Source: Sulfurovum sp. (lineage in GTDB: Bacteria; Campylobacterota; Campylobacteria; Campylobacterales; Sulfurovaceae). Taken from it: DNA of 64,000 nucleotides. The position numbers and the translations under genes were made by a program. The stretch covers positions 4,737 to 68,736 of the forward strand of contig JADGDL010000007.1 in the NCBI GenBank assembly GCA_016744875.1. The letters are read 5' to 3'. The notes beneath the pieces were generated by a model that was not told the DNA's origin, made no database searches, and was given only the letters and a program-made list of their open reading frames with translations. Below are positions 7,449 through 14,971 of the stretch, piece by piece (position 1 is the stretch's first letter; each line of letters starts with the position of its first letter).

Positions 7449-9002
7449 TTAAAACCCTTTTTTCAGGACCGCTTTATCTACAACCTCATGATGTGAAGCT
7501 TTAAGCGGAAGCGTCTCTCTAAACTCTATAGTAGTTGGCATCATATACGTAGCTAAATGCTTTTTAAGCTCAAAGTTTATTTCATTGAGCGGTATCTTAT
7601 CTTTAGCACTATAGATTAAAATGATCTCTTCTTCTATCTGGGCATTAGGCACACCAAAGACAGCACATTGTTTTATCTCTTTGAAGTTGCTATAGACCAC
7701 ATCTTCTATCTCTTTGGGGCTTACTCTGTATCCTGATGTTTTGATCATGTCATCTTTTCGGTCTACAAAATATATGTAACCCTCTTCATCTTTGTATACA
7801 TGATCACCCGTAGCGATGACTATTTCATCAGGATTATCTATAGTGACAACTTTTTCTAAAATAGAGATGTTTTTAAATCTTTCTTTTGTCGATTCTTCAC
7901 TGTTCCAATACCCTTGGTAGATACAACAACCTCTATGAATAAGCTCACCTACCTCATTGGCCTTACACTCATTACCTTCTTCATTGATAATGTACACTTC
8001 AACTTCAGGAATGGCTTTACCTATAGAAGTCGGTCTTATATGAATTTGTGATGGGTCAAGATAGGTACTTCTAAGTGCTTCGATCAGTCCATGCATGGAG
8101 TAAAACTTTGCTGGTTTAAAGTAGTCATCTACTTTCTTAACCATCTCTTCAGTGATATTCCCACCTGATGAGGTAATTACACGTACATGGTCCAGTTGAC
8201 TTGAAATTGGCAGTCTATGAGAATCTTCATCAAACATCTTTGAAATATGTACAGGCATAAGTGCCAGCACCGTTACTTTGTCTTTAAGTAAGTGTGCAAA
8301 GAAGTTACTTGGTAATATGAACTTATGAAGTGCCAAAGTTGCCCCAGCCTGGAGGGTACAAAAAATCTGATTTAGTCCATAGTCTAAGTTGAATGAGAGG
8401 AGTCCGGAAATAATGTCATCTTCTTTTAAATCTAAATAATTTGAGACGACTCTAGTACCATCTAAAAGGTTTTTTTGTGTCATCACAATACCTTTTTGAG
8501 AGCCATCACTACCAAAACCATAGGTAATAATAGCAGGTAAAGCAGTATCGATTTCCAGATCAAATTGAGGATTAAAACATTTATAGATCTCTTTAAGTGA
8601 AACCAGTGCATCTTGAAGAGGTTCAAAAGTGATCATTCGACCTTGAAAGTTTATTTTCTCTATGGTGTCGATCTTAGTTTTATCAGTGACGATACACTCT
8701 ACCCCTGCATCATTGATAATGTACTCAACCTGTTCAGGCTTTAGGAAACGTGTAATGGGAACAATAATATAAGGCGTAGAGAGCAGGGCAAGTATTGTAA
8801 TGACCTGTTCTATACTTTTATTGGAGTATATTCCCACTCTTGCGCCATCTTCCAGATCCAGCTGGTTAAAATAATTGGCTAGCTGATTTACTTTTGTCAA
8901 TAACTCTTTGTAGGTGAGCTTATTTTCTTTTTCTATCAGAGCTATTTTGTTGGGGTTTTTTTCATTCGCTATTTCTAATAATGATCTAATACTATTTTGC
9001 AT
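7449..9002 (-). CDS. AMP-forming acyl/aminoacyl ligase-like protein of the mutase operon
   Basis: This 517-residue protein is an ANL-superfamily adenylating enzyme. It has the A3-like loop (YGFGSDGSQKGIV, near 165-177), the RSTYLDPS / RPTSIGKAIPEVEVY region, ATGDHVYKDEEGYIYFVDRKDDMIKTSGYR-type A7/A8 core motifs and a C-terminal swing domain. RSTYL...RP.SIGKAIP recalls the exosortase-A-associated acyl-CoA ligases, but that is memory, not a search. The usual A10 lysine (PxxxGK) is missing: the end reads LPLKASHHEVVDKAVL. It is last in an operon with a glutamate-mutase-like enzyme, and its start overlaps the GlmL-like gene by 11 bases, so the mutase product is an obvious candidate substrate. Family sure; substrate and activity unknown. 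Confidence 0.75.
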   Translation of the reverse strand: MQNSIRSLLEIANEKNPNKIALIEKENKLTYKELLTKVNQLANYFNQLDLEDGARVGIYSNKSIEQVITILALLSTPYIIVPITRFLKPEQVEYIINDAGVECIVTDKTKIDTIEKINFQGRMITFEPLQDALVSLKEIYKCFNPQFDLEIDTALPAIITYGFGSDGSQKGIVMTQKNLLDGTRVVSNYLDLKEDDIISGLLSFNLDYGLNQIFCTLQAGATLALHKFILPSNFFAHLLKDKVTVLALMPVHISKMFDEDSHRLPISSQLDHVRVITSSGGNITEEMVKKVDDYFKPAKFYSMHGLIEALRSTYLDPSQIHIRPTSIGKAIPEVEVYIINEEGNECKANEVGELIHRGCCIYQGYWNSEESTKERFKNISILEKVVTIDNPDEIVIATGDHVYKDEEGYIYFVDRKDDMIKTSGYRVSPKEIEDVVYSNFKEIKQCAVFGVPNAQIEEEIILIYSAKDKIPLNEINFELKKHLATYMMPTTIEFRETLPLKASHHEVVDKAVLKKGF

Positions 9003-10185
9003 TGTTTATCTCCCTTATTCCTAAAGTCCAAATCTCATAGTTTCTATCGGTAATGACATTTGGTGTTTCTGTGAAGTTGAGTATCTTTTTATAAAAGAAG
9101 CCAATTATCTTGTCTATATCCTCATCACTTAATACTTTTGAAATTCCACCTGTCAGTACGATGCTGTTTAAAATTTCTAATTTGAGAGTTACATATTCAT
9201 GATGACTTTTTGATACCTGATACAGTACTAGGAAAATAGCCAGTTGCATGAGAACAACAGTGGCTTCATCACTATGCTCATCCAAAATATGTTCATTTAC
9301 ATTGAGGTGATCTAGAAGCTCATAGACAAACTCATTGTTTTTTGCTCCAAAAACCAAACTCTCTCTGGATTTAAATACACCAAGCTTTTTAAAGACCAAT
9401 CTGTCATAACCACTACTGGTCATAATGTTTTTATTGTCCACCAAGTCTGTACTGTAGTGAATATCTGTTGTAGCTCCACCCACATCGATTACTAAAAATG
9501 GATCAGCCACATCAAAAAGTGTTCCCAGTTTAGGCAAAGCATTATTGACAATATAGGGTGTTGAATAGATTTGATTTGAAGTTATTTCATAAAGTTTTTT
9601 AATATCTTCTTTCCCTGTGATATCGGACTGGTAAAGGTGTGTTAAATATTCTTTTAATTCCTCTTCTTGAACCTGTAGCTTATCACCTATAATATTTTTT
9701 AAAACGGTGAGGTCATCTAACTTATCATTTAAGAAATCATGATTTTGCTCATTTCCTACATACACAATGTTCTGATAGTCCACTGCTTTTAGATAGGTGA
9801 TCAATTTATCATCAAACTTGGCTTTGACACCATCTATACCACCTACCACGATCACCACATCTATGACATCAGTAGGGACCACAGCTTTCTCTATGGTTGA
9901 ATAAAGAATCGTATCAATGATATTGATTCCTGAGTTGAAAGCAATGTTGGTTGCATACTTTAATGAAAAAAGAGAAGTAATACCGATAATAAGTGTGCTT
10001 AATCCACCATTTGCAGAACTACAGATGGAAACTTCCTCTTTTTTGTAGTTTTTTAGAAGGTTTGCACATTTGTCGTGAAGATCCTCATAAATAGTGGTAT
10101 CAAAATTTCTAAAGTGTTGGTTTATTGTACCGTTTGCACTGGTTTTGAAGTAAGTACTTCCTATGTCTATTTGTAATTTGTTCAT
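8992..10185 (-). CDS. glmL: GlmL/MutL-like ASKHA ATPase, mutase reactivase
   Basis: The 397-residue product has the ASKHA phosphate-1 motif at the N-terminus (QIDIGSTYFKTS), ICSSANGGL, an IVVGGIDGVKA segment and a second phosphate motif (VIDVGGATTDIHYS, near residue 232), which together are typical of GlmL/MutL, the chaperone-like partner of glutamate mutase thought to replace damaged B12. It is shorter than the GlmL proteins I know of (about 460 or more). Its ATG overlaps the stop of the E-subunit gene (ATGA), showing translational coupling. Its presence supports a B12-dependent mutase in this operon rather than an unrelated enolase-like protein. Confidence 0.8.
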   Translation of the reverse strand: MNKLQIDIGSTYFKTSANGTINQHFRNFDTTIYEDLHDKCANLLKNYKKEEVSICSSANGGLSTLIIGITSLFSLKYATNIAFNSGINIIDTILYSTIEKAVVPTDVIDVVIVVGGIDGVKAKFDDKLITYLKAVDYQNIVYVGNEQNHDFLNDKLDDLTVLKNIIGDKLQVQEEELKEYLTHLYQSDITGKEDIKKLYEITSNQIYSTPYIVNNALPKLGTLFDVADPFLVIDVGGATTDIHYSTDLVDNKNIMTSSGYDRLVFKKLGVFKSRESLVFGAKNNEFVYELLDHLNVNEHILDEHSDEATVVLMQLAIFLVLYQVSKSHHEYVTLKLEILNSIVLTGGISKVLSDEDIDKIIGFFYKKILNFTETPNVITDRNYEIWTLGIREINNAK

Positions 10186-11534
10186 AGCATTATCCCGATA
10201 TCATGAATAATGTGGTTAACCAGTGATTGCCCACATAAATCTACTTTTGAACGTTCGAAAGCCAAGCATTTATCACTAATTGGGACATTCCCTCTCTCAT
10301 AAAAACGTATGTTGTAGTTTTCATCTCTTACAGTAATGGCTTCACCACTATTTGCTATATGTGGAGAAAAGGGAATATCTATGATCCCATTTTTGATAGA
10401 GTTAAAAACCTGTCTCCACAATGTATCAGCAGGGTCATTGAAAACAGCTTCCATAATATCATCTACCATCTCAGTAAGATTCGCTTCTTCCTCCTCATCA
10501 GTGATAAGTGGAAGACCTCTTAACATATTGAGTGTATATTGTGTATTTTTCACAGCAGAAGCATTGACCTCTTTAGTTGGGATACCAAATGCCTCATCTC
10601 TGGTTTTCGTGATCATCTTATCTGCACGTATCATGGCTGCAATTACTGTAGAAGTATTTATAAGTGAATCTGAAAACTCTTTGTTTCTAGGAAATGCTCC
10701 CATCCATTGGTGATAAACAAGATGAATGTCTGCATCGCCACAGTTGATCTTCTCAGCATATTTCTTAGCGAGCTTTTTAATGACGTTTGAACTTACAATA
10801 TCTTGTGACATAGAACCCGTCTGTGAGAAACTGACAGAGAAAGACTTTACACCCTCTTCAAGTGATAAAAGCATCTCTAAAAGCTGGATAACGATCACAA
10901 TAGCAGGAGGCTGAAGGGTCGCAGAGAGTGGTCCAAAAGACTCACGGTTGATAGGCTCATTGAGTTCAGAGTATTCCGCACAGACCCTCTCTACATATTT
11001 CCAATATAAAAATGCTTTGTCAAGCGGAAAGTTTTTTGAATAAGGAAGCAGGTAGGTAATAGGACCTCCCTCTATCTCAAAGATTCCAGAAGCCAGTGCT
11101 ACCTCTATAAGCAGTCTTGCATCAGGTGTTCCATGGCGTAGACTGATAGGTGTATCATAATGTGTGACCATTTTTCGTGTGCTGCGGTACCCATGGTTTA
11201 CAAGAGGATACCCGTTGAGCATATTTTCATCATTTTCTTCAGAAAGAGCCAACATTTTTTTAGCCATCTCATAGTCATTGAGTCTGGTATTACTGTCTAT
11301 AGTGAGGGGAAGTATATCTACGCCAGCATTGGTAAATTCACCATAAAGTTCAAAGACTTTATCATAGGTAGGAAAACCACCACGGGGTTGGACTAAAATT
11401 TTGTCAGATGTTTTAAATTTATGTGAGATAAACAGGTTTTTACTGGCACCGGTAATAAACTCTTTTATCTCGTCAAAATCAAAACTGTCAGTATAAGGTG
11501 TTTTGGTAATAATTTCTCGTTCTCGTTGAAACAT
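10182..11534 (-). CDS. glmE: Glutamate mutase (methylaspartate mutase) E subunit-like protein
   Basis: The 450-residue protein matches the catalytic TIM-barrel subunit of glutamate mutase: QPRGGFPTY, GVDILPLTIDSNTR, LNGYPLVNHG, LRHGTPDARLL, EGGPITYLLPYSK and ESFGPLSATLQPP in order, and a DIPFSPHIANSG...VRDENYNIRFYERGN end. In known systems it interconverts L-glutamate and (2S,3S)-3-methylaspartate with adenosylcobalamin held by the S subunit. The central SQTGSMSQDIVS differs from the GQCGNLIQD stretch I recall from clostridial enzymes, so the substrate could differ. The start is two bases after the S-subunit stop. No methylaspartate ammonia-lyase or mesaconase gene is visible in the window. 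Confidence 0.85.
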   Translation of the reverse strand: MFQREREIITKTPYTDSFDFDEIKEFITGASKNLFISHKFKTSDKILVQPRGGFPTYDKVFELYGEFTNAGVDILPLTIDSNTRLNDYEMAKKMLALSEENDENMLNGYPLVNHGYRSTRKMVTHYDTPISLRHGTPDARLLIEVALASGIFEIEGGPITYLLPYSKNFPLDKAFLYWKYVERVCAEYSELNEPINRESFGPLSATLQPPAIVIVIQLLEMLLSLEEGVKSFSVSFSQTGSMSQDIVSSNVIKKLAKKYAEKINCGDADIHLVYHQWMGAFPRNKEFSDSLINTSTVIAAMIRADKMITKTRDEAFGIPTKEVNASAVKNTQYTLNMLRGLPLITDEEEEANLTEMVDDIMEAVFNDPADTLWRQVFNSIKNGIIDIPFSPHIANSGEAITVRDENYNIRFYERGNVPISDKCLAFERSKVDLCGQSLVNHIIHDIGIML

Positions 11535-11536
11535 AA

Positions 11537-11953
11537 TTATAACCCTGCTTTCTGATTTTCTTTAAGGCTCTCTTCTATCATATTAAGCCCCTCGTTAAGG
11601 TCAATTTGATGAAATACCAAGTCAAATCCATAGGCTTTGTATTTGGGAACCAGTTCTTCTTGTGTGGCTTCACCTACACTAAGGTTACCGCCAATGGCAA
11701 AAATAACCCCTTCTAGGTCAAATCTATTTTTTAAAAAGAGTAGATCTCTTGACCAGCCCTCTGCTTCACCATTGAGTGATGAAATTAACAATACATCAGC
11801 ATCTGTCTCTATTACTGCATCAATAAACTCTTCTAAATAGGTATTTACCCCTAAATTAAAAACTTCAAATCCTCTCTCTTTTAGAGAGATTTCTATGAGT
11901 CTATTGGCTACAACATGGATATCATTTCCTACAACACCTGTAACTACTCGCAT
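11537..11953 (-). CDS. glmS: Glutamate mutase S subunit-like B12-binding protein
   Basis: The 138-residue product is the length of a GlmS/MutS cobalamin-binding subunit. It has the DxHxx motif (D11, H13) that supplies the lower ligand to cobalt, then SSLNGEAEGW, and AIGGNLSVGEA; in GlmS proteins the motif is DxHxxG, but here the Gly position is Ala16. The ATG at 11953 is preceded by AAGG at seven bases; the longer frame from TTG at 11989 would run through the likely -10 element at 11979-11984 and is rejected. First gene of the mutase operon. B12 binding is very probable given H13, but the loop change is notable. Confidence 0.85.
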   Translation of the reverse strand: MRVVTGVVGNDIHVVANRLIEISLKERGFEVFNLGVNTYLEEFIDAVIETDADVLLISSLNGEAEGWSRDLLFLKNRFDLEGVIFAIGGNLSVGEATQEELVPKYKAYGFDLVFHQIDLNEGLNMIEESLKENQKAGL

Positions 11954-11978
11954 AATACTACCTTTTATTAGTAGAGTA

Positions 11979-11984
11979 ATTTTA
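11979..11984 (-). promoter_or_regulatory. -10 element for the mutase operon
   Basis: TAAAAT on the minus strand, 25 bases upstream of the S-subunit ATG, gives a very short leader. No -35 box is clear, as is usual for Campylobacterota sigma-70 promoters. Confidence 0.4.
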
Positions 11985-12014
11985 CCCAATATTGGATAAA
12001 CGGTAGGAATAATG

Positions 12015-12020
12015 TATAAT
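12015..12020 (+). promoter_or_regulatory. -10 element for the RraA-family gene
   Basis: TATAAT lies 24 bases before the ATG at 12045. An in-frame ATG at 12012 overlaps this element, which argues that translation starts at 12045. Confidence 0.45.
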
Positions 12021-12044
12021 TTTATAAAAAAATTAGGAAAGATA

Positions 12045-12530
12045 ATGAATTTTTCAACAGCGGATCTATGTGACGCAAATGCAGATAATGTAAAAGTACT
12101 AGAGATGAACTTATCCTCATACGGAGCTAAAGAGAGTTTTTATGGACAAATTGTCACCATAAAACTAGATGAAGATAATAGAGGTTTGGTAGCCATGCTC
12201 AGAGATGAAGAGGGGAAAGGCAGAGTAGCAGTAGTAGATGTAGATCAAAAATTCTGTGCTGTTGTAGGCGATAACCTTATGGGGTTTGCAGCAAAAAATG
12301 GTTGGGAAGGTATTATCATCAATGGCTATGTAAGAGATACAAAGATCACAAGAACCATTGATGCAGGATTATTTGCCCTGGGGACATGTCCTAGAAGAAG
12401 TGCAAAAATATCTCCCTGTACAACAAACACCGTATTGAATTTTGGCGGCATTGACTTTAAAGAAGGTGAGTGGATCTATGCTGATGAAGATGGTGTGATT
12501 GTCTCTAGTGATGCGTTGACATTAGCATAA
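12045..12530 (+). CDS. RraA/HMG-aldolase family protein
   Basis: The 161-residue protein aligns end to end with RraA (TADLCDANAD, YGQIVTIKL, GRVAVVDVD, GWEGIIINGYVRD, LNFGGIDF, GEWIYADEDGVIVS). Members either bind RNase E or act as pyruvate-type aldolases or oxaloacetate decarboxylases. The aldolase signature D-x20-R-D is present, with D in VGDNL and RD in GYVRD; from memory, E. coli RraA has RQ instead. An enzymatic role is therefore possible. AGGA six bases before the ATG at 12045 supports this start. It is divergent from the mutase operon across about 90 bases, so it may or may not share its regulation. Confidence 0.8.
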   Translation: MNFSTADLCDANADNVKVLEMNLSSYGAKESFYGQIVTIKLDEDNRGLVAMLRDEEGKGRVAVVDVDQKFCAVVGDNLMGFAAKNGWEGIIINGYVRDTKITRTIDAGLFALGTCPRRSAKISPCTTNTVLNFGGIDFKEGEWIYADEDGVIVSSDALTLA

Positions 12531-12557
12531 TTTAAGAAGATTTAAACATCATTTGGG

Positions 12558-12571
12558 TATAATCGCGTTCC
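12558..12571 (+). promoter_or_regulatory. rpsB upstream promoter, -10 plus CGCGTTCC
   Basis: TATAAT is followed directly by CGCGTTCC. The same AATCGCGTTCC string follows the -10 of rpsP at 47318-47328. A G/C-rich discriminator of this sort is associated in E. coli with stringent control. Confidence 0.5.
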
Positions 12572-12686
12572 TTATTTCTCTAGTAACCCTAGAATTATAG
12601 TTGAAACGACTAGTCGTTTGAGCTCTCTGTTGAAGAGAACTTAGCGTTAGCGTAAGTAAAAAGGGCTTTGCTCATTTTGCGTTCTA

Positions 12687-12692
12687 TATAAT
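12687..12692 (+). promoter_or_regulatory. rpsB second -10 element
   Basis: TATAAT within TATATAATAATAAT, about 180 bases before the rpsB ATG, preceded by GCTTTGCTCATTTTG, which recurs at the equivalent place before rpsP. Confidence 0.4.
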
Positions 12693-12868
12693 AATAATGG
12701 AAATACTCATGTAGTTATTCCTTGACTGGTTGCACATAATGTGTTGATGACTACAGCGGACGATTTGGATGATTATCAATCCAACTCTTAAACCTAGTGA
12801 TGAAGCTATGCTTTTAACCGAGTTTTTACTATGTAAAAATTCTATTAACGATATACCAAGGAGAACTT

Positions 12869-13891
12869 ATGGTAACAATGAAAGACCTATTGGAGTGTGG
12901 AGTACACTTCGGACACCAAACAAGAAGATGGAATCCAAAAATGAAGAAATTTATTTTCGGTGCAAGAAAGAACATCTACATCATTGACCTTCAAAAAACA
13001 CTTAGATACTTCAAATATACTTACAACGTAGTAAGAGATGCAGCTGCTGAAGGACAAACAGTACTTTTCGTAGGTACTAAAAAACAAGCTAGACAAGCAG
13101 TTAAAGAGCACGCTGAGAGATGTGGTATGCCTTACGTTGCAACTAGATGGTTAGGTGGAATGTTAACAAACTACCCAACAATGAAAAAATCTATCAGAAA
13201 ACTTGAGATTATCGAGCAAATGGAAGAAAATGGTCAACTTGAAATGTTGACAAAAAAAGAAGCATTAATGCTTTTAAGAAAAAAAGAGAAACTATCTTCA
13301 TACCTTGAAGGTTTCAGACACATGAAAAAACTTCCAGATATGATGTTTGTTGTAGATGCTGTTAAAGAGCATATCGCAGTAAAAGAAGCAAGAAGACTTG
13401 GTATGAAAGTTGTTGCACCACTAGATACAAACTGTGACCCTGATGTTATCGATTACCCGATTCCAGGAAATGATGATGCTATCAGATCGATCAACCTTTT
13501 CTGTCAAGAAATGGCTGAAGCGATCATCGAAGGTAAAGCAGCATACGCTGAAGCAAACGGTGGAGATGCTGAGGAAGTACCATCAACTGATGAAGTAGCT
13601 GAAGTAATGGCTGAAGCTGCATCTGAAGAAGAAGTTGCAACTCTAGTAGAAGAAAAATCAGCTCCAGCACCTAAAGCAGAAGCTAAGACAGAGACTGCAG
13701 GTGATGATCTTACAAAAATCGCTGGTGTTGGTAAAGTATACCAAGGTAAGCTCAACGACGAAGGTTTCCACACATTTGCAGACGTTGCTAACATGACTGA
13801 CGCACAGATCGAAGTAATGGAAGAAAAATACTCTTTCAAAGGGAATTTCAGAGACGCTGTTGCATCTGCTAAAGAATTGGCGGAGGCGTAA
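12869..13891 (+). CDS. rpsB: 30S ribosomal protein S2 with C-terminal helix-hairpin-helix-like extension
   Basis: Residues 1-225 are a standard S2 (KDLLECGVHFGHQTRRWNPKM, LFVGTKKQA, TRWLGGMLTN, AVKEARRLGMKVVAPLDTNCDP). S2 binds the 30S head-body junction and helps recruit S1. The protein is 340 residues, about 100 longer than E. coli S2: residues 230-278 are a Glu/Ala-rich linker and 279-340 form a small domain (DLTKIAGVGKVYQGKLNDEGF...FADVANMTDAQIE) that resembles the helix-hairpin-helix-like domains found in DNA- or RNA-binding proteins. AAGGAG precedes the ATG. tsf follows after two bases, the usual rpsB-tsf pair. Confidence 0.97.
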   Translation: MVTMKDLLECGVHFGHQTRRWNPKMKKFIFGARKNIYIIDLQKTLRYFKYTYNVVRDAAAEGQTVLFVGTKKQARQAVKEHAERCGMPYVATRWLGGMLTNYPTMKKSIRKLEIIEQMEENGQLEMLTKKEALMLLRKKEKLSSYLEGFRHMKKLPDMMFVVDAVKEHIAVKEARRLGMKVVAPLDTNCDPDVIDYPIPGNDDAIRSINLFCQEMAEAIIEGKAAYAEANGGDAEEVPSTDEVAEVMAEAASEEEVATLVEEKSAPAPKAEAKTETAGDDLTKIAGVGKVYQGKLNDEGFHTFADVANMTDAQIEVMEEKYSFKGNFRDAVASAKELAEA

Positions 13892-13893
13892 TC

Positions 13894-14955
13894 ATGGCAA
13901 ACTTCGGACCTAAAGACATCAAAAAACTCAGAGAGATGACTGATGCTGGAATGATGGATTGTAAAAAAGCACTTGCTGAGTCTGATGGAGACATGGACAA
14001 AGCAGTTGCTTGGTTACGTGATAAAGGTATGGGTGCTGCTGCTAAGAAAGCAAATAAAGTTGCTGCAGAAGGTGCTATCGGTGTAAAAGTTGAAGGTAAA
14101 AAAGCAGTTGTAGTTGAGGTAAACTCTCAAACTGACTTTGTTGCACAAAATGATAAATTTTTAGCGCTTATGTCTGATGTTGTAAACCATACTTTTGACA
14201 ATGCTATTGCTGATGCTGATGCTATTAATGCATCTACTATCAACGGTGAGCCATTTTCAGAGTATCTTTCTCAGCAAGTATCCACTATCGGTGAAAAACT
14301 TGTTGTAAGAAGATCTGCACTTATTAATGCAGATGAGAACACAGCAGTAAATGCGTACGTTCACTCAAACAAACAAAACGGTGTTATCATCGAAGCAAAA
14401 TGTGATTCAGCTGCAACTGCAGAAGCGATGACTCCAGTACTTAAAGAGCTTGCAATGCATGCAGCAGCTATGAGTCCTACTACACTTTCTTACAAAGACT
14501 TTGATGCTCAGTACGTAGCAGAAGAGACTAAAGGAAGAATCATTGCTATTGAAAAAGAGAATGAAGAACTTGTAAGACTTGGTAAAACACTTAAAAATGT
14601 ACCTGCGTACATCTCTATGAGTCAATTGACTGATGAAGTGATGACAAAAGCAGAAGATGCACTTAAGGCTGAACTTGCAGCAGAAGGTAAACCTGAGAAG
14701 ATCTGGGACAGAATCCTTCCAGGTAAGATCGAAAGATTTATCTCAGATAACACAACACTTGACCAAGAGCAGTGTCTTCTTGATCAAAAATTTGTAATGG
14801 ATGACAGCAAAACTGTTGCTCAGTATGTTGCAGAAAAAGCAAAAGCTGCCGGTGGTACAGCAGAGATCACTAGCTTCACAAGACTTGAAGTTGGTGAGGG
14901 GATTGAAGTTGCAGAAGAAGATTTTGCAGCAGAAGTTGCCGCACAAATGGGCTAA
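13894..14955 (+). CDS. tsf: Translation elongation factor Ts
   Basis: The 353-residue protein begins with the EF-Ts UBA-like domain (IKKLREMTDAGMMDCKKALAES) and contains the core motif VEVNSQTDFVAQN, the surface that displaces Mg/GDP from EF-Tu. It continues through two dimerisation subdomains to a C-terminal module (VAQYVAEKAKAAG...FTRLEVGEGIE). It is longer than the E. coli protein (283) but near the size I recall for other Campylobacterota. Nucleotide exchange factor for EF-Tu in the cytoplasm. It is translated from the rpsB transcript and followed by an intergenic repeat with a strong hairpin. Confidence 0.97.
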   Translation: MANFGPKDIKKLREMTDAGMMDCKKALAESDGDMDKAVAWLRDKGMGAAAKKANKVAAEGAIGVKVEGKKAVVVEVNSQTDFVAQNDKFLALMSDVVNHTFDNAIADADAINASTINGEPFSEYLSQQVSTIGEKLVVRRSALINADENTAVNAYVHSNKQNGVIIEAKCDSAATAEAMTPVLKELAMHAAAMSPTTLSYKDFDAQYVAEETKGRIIAIEKENEELVRLGKTLKNVPAYISMSQLTDEVMTKAEDALKAELAAEGKPEKIWDRILPGKIERFISDNTTLDQEQCLLDQKFVMDDSKTVAQYVAEKAKAAGGTAEITSFTRLEVGEGIEVAEEDFAAEVAAQMG

Positions 14956-14971
14956 TAAATAGTTCTTCTAT

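Larger units (their letters stand above)
12531..12868 (+). promoter_or_regulatory. rpsB leader region
   Basis: This 338-base gap contains no convincing gene. It holds two TATAAT elements (12558-12563, 12687-12692), a 16-base perfect palindrome AAACGACTAGTCGTTT (12604-12619), the segment GGGCTTTGCTCATTTTG before the second -10, and further imperfect stems (GGAAATAC...GTTATTCC, CACATAATGTG) before the AAGGAG ribosome site of rpsB. A short ORF from 12769 overlaps rpsB in another frame and lacks support. The long structured leader is compatible with ribosomal-protein feedback control, which is inference. Confidence 0.5.

Noticed and set aside
7449..9002. Exosortase/PEP-CTERM system suggested by similarity of the ligase
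   Set aside because: No exosortase, PEP-CTERM protein or polysaccharide genes are in the window, and the mutase context gives a better link.
12769..12987. Short ORF overlapping the start of rpsB
   Set aside because: It runs in another frame through conserved rpsB codons and has no ribosome site of its own.
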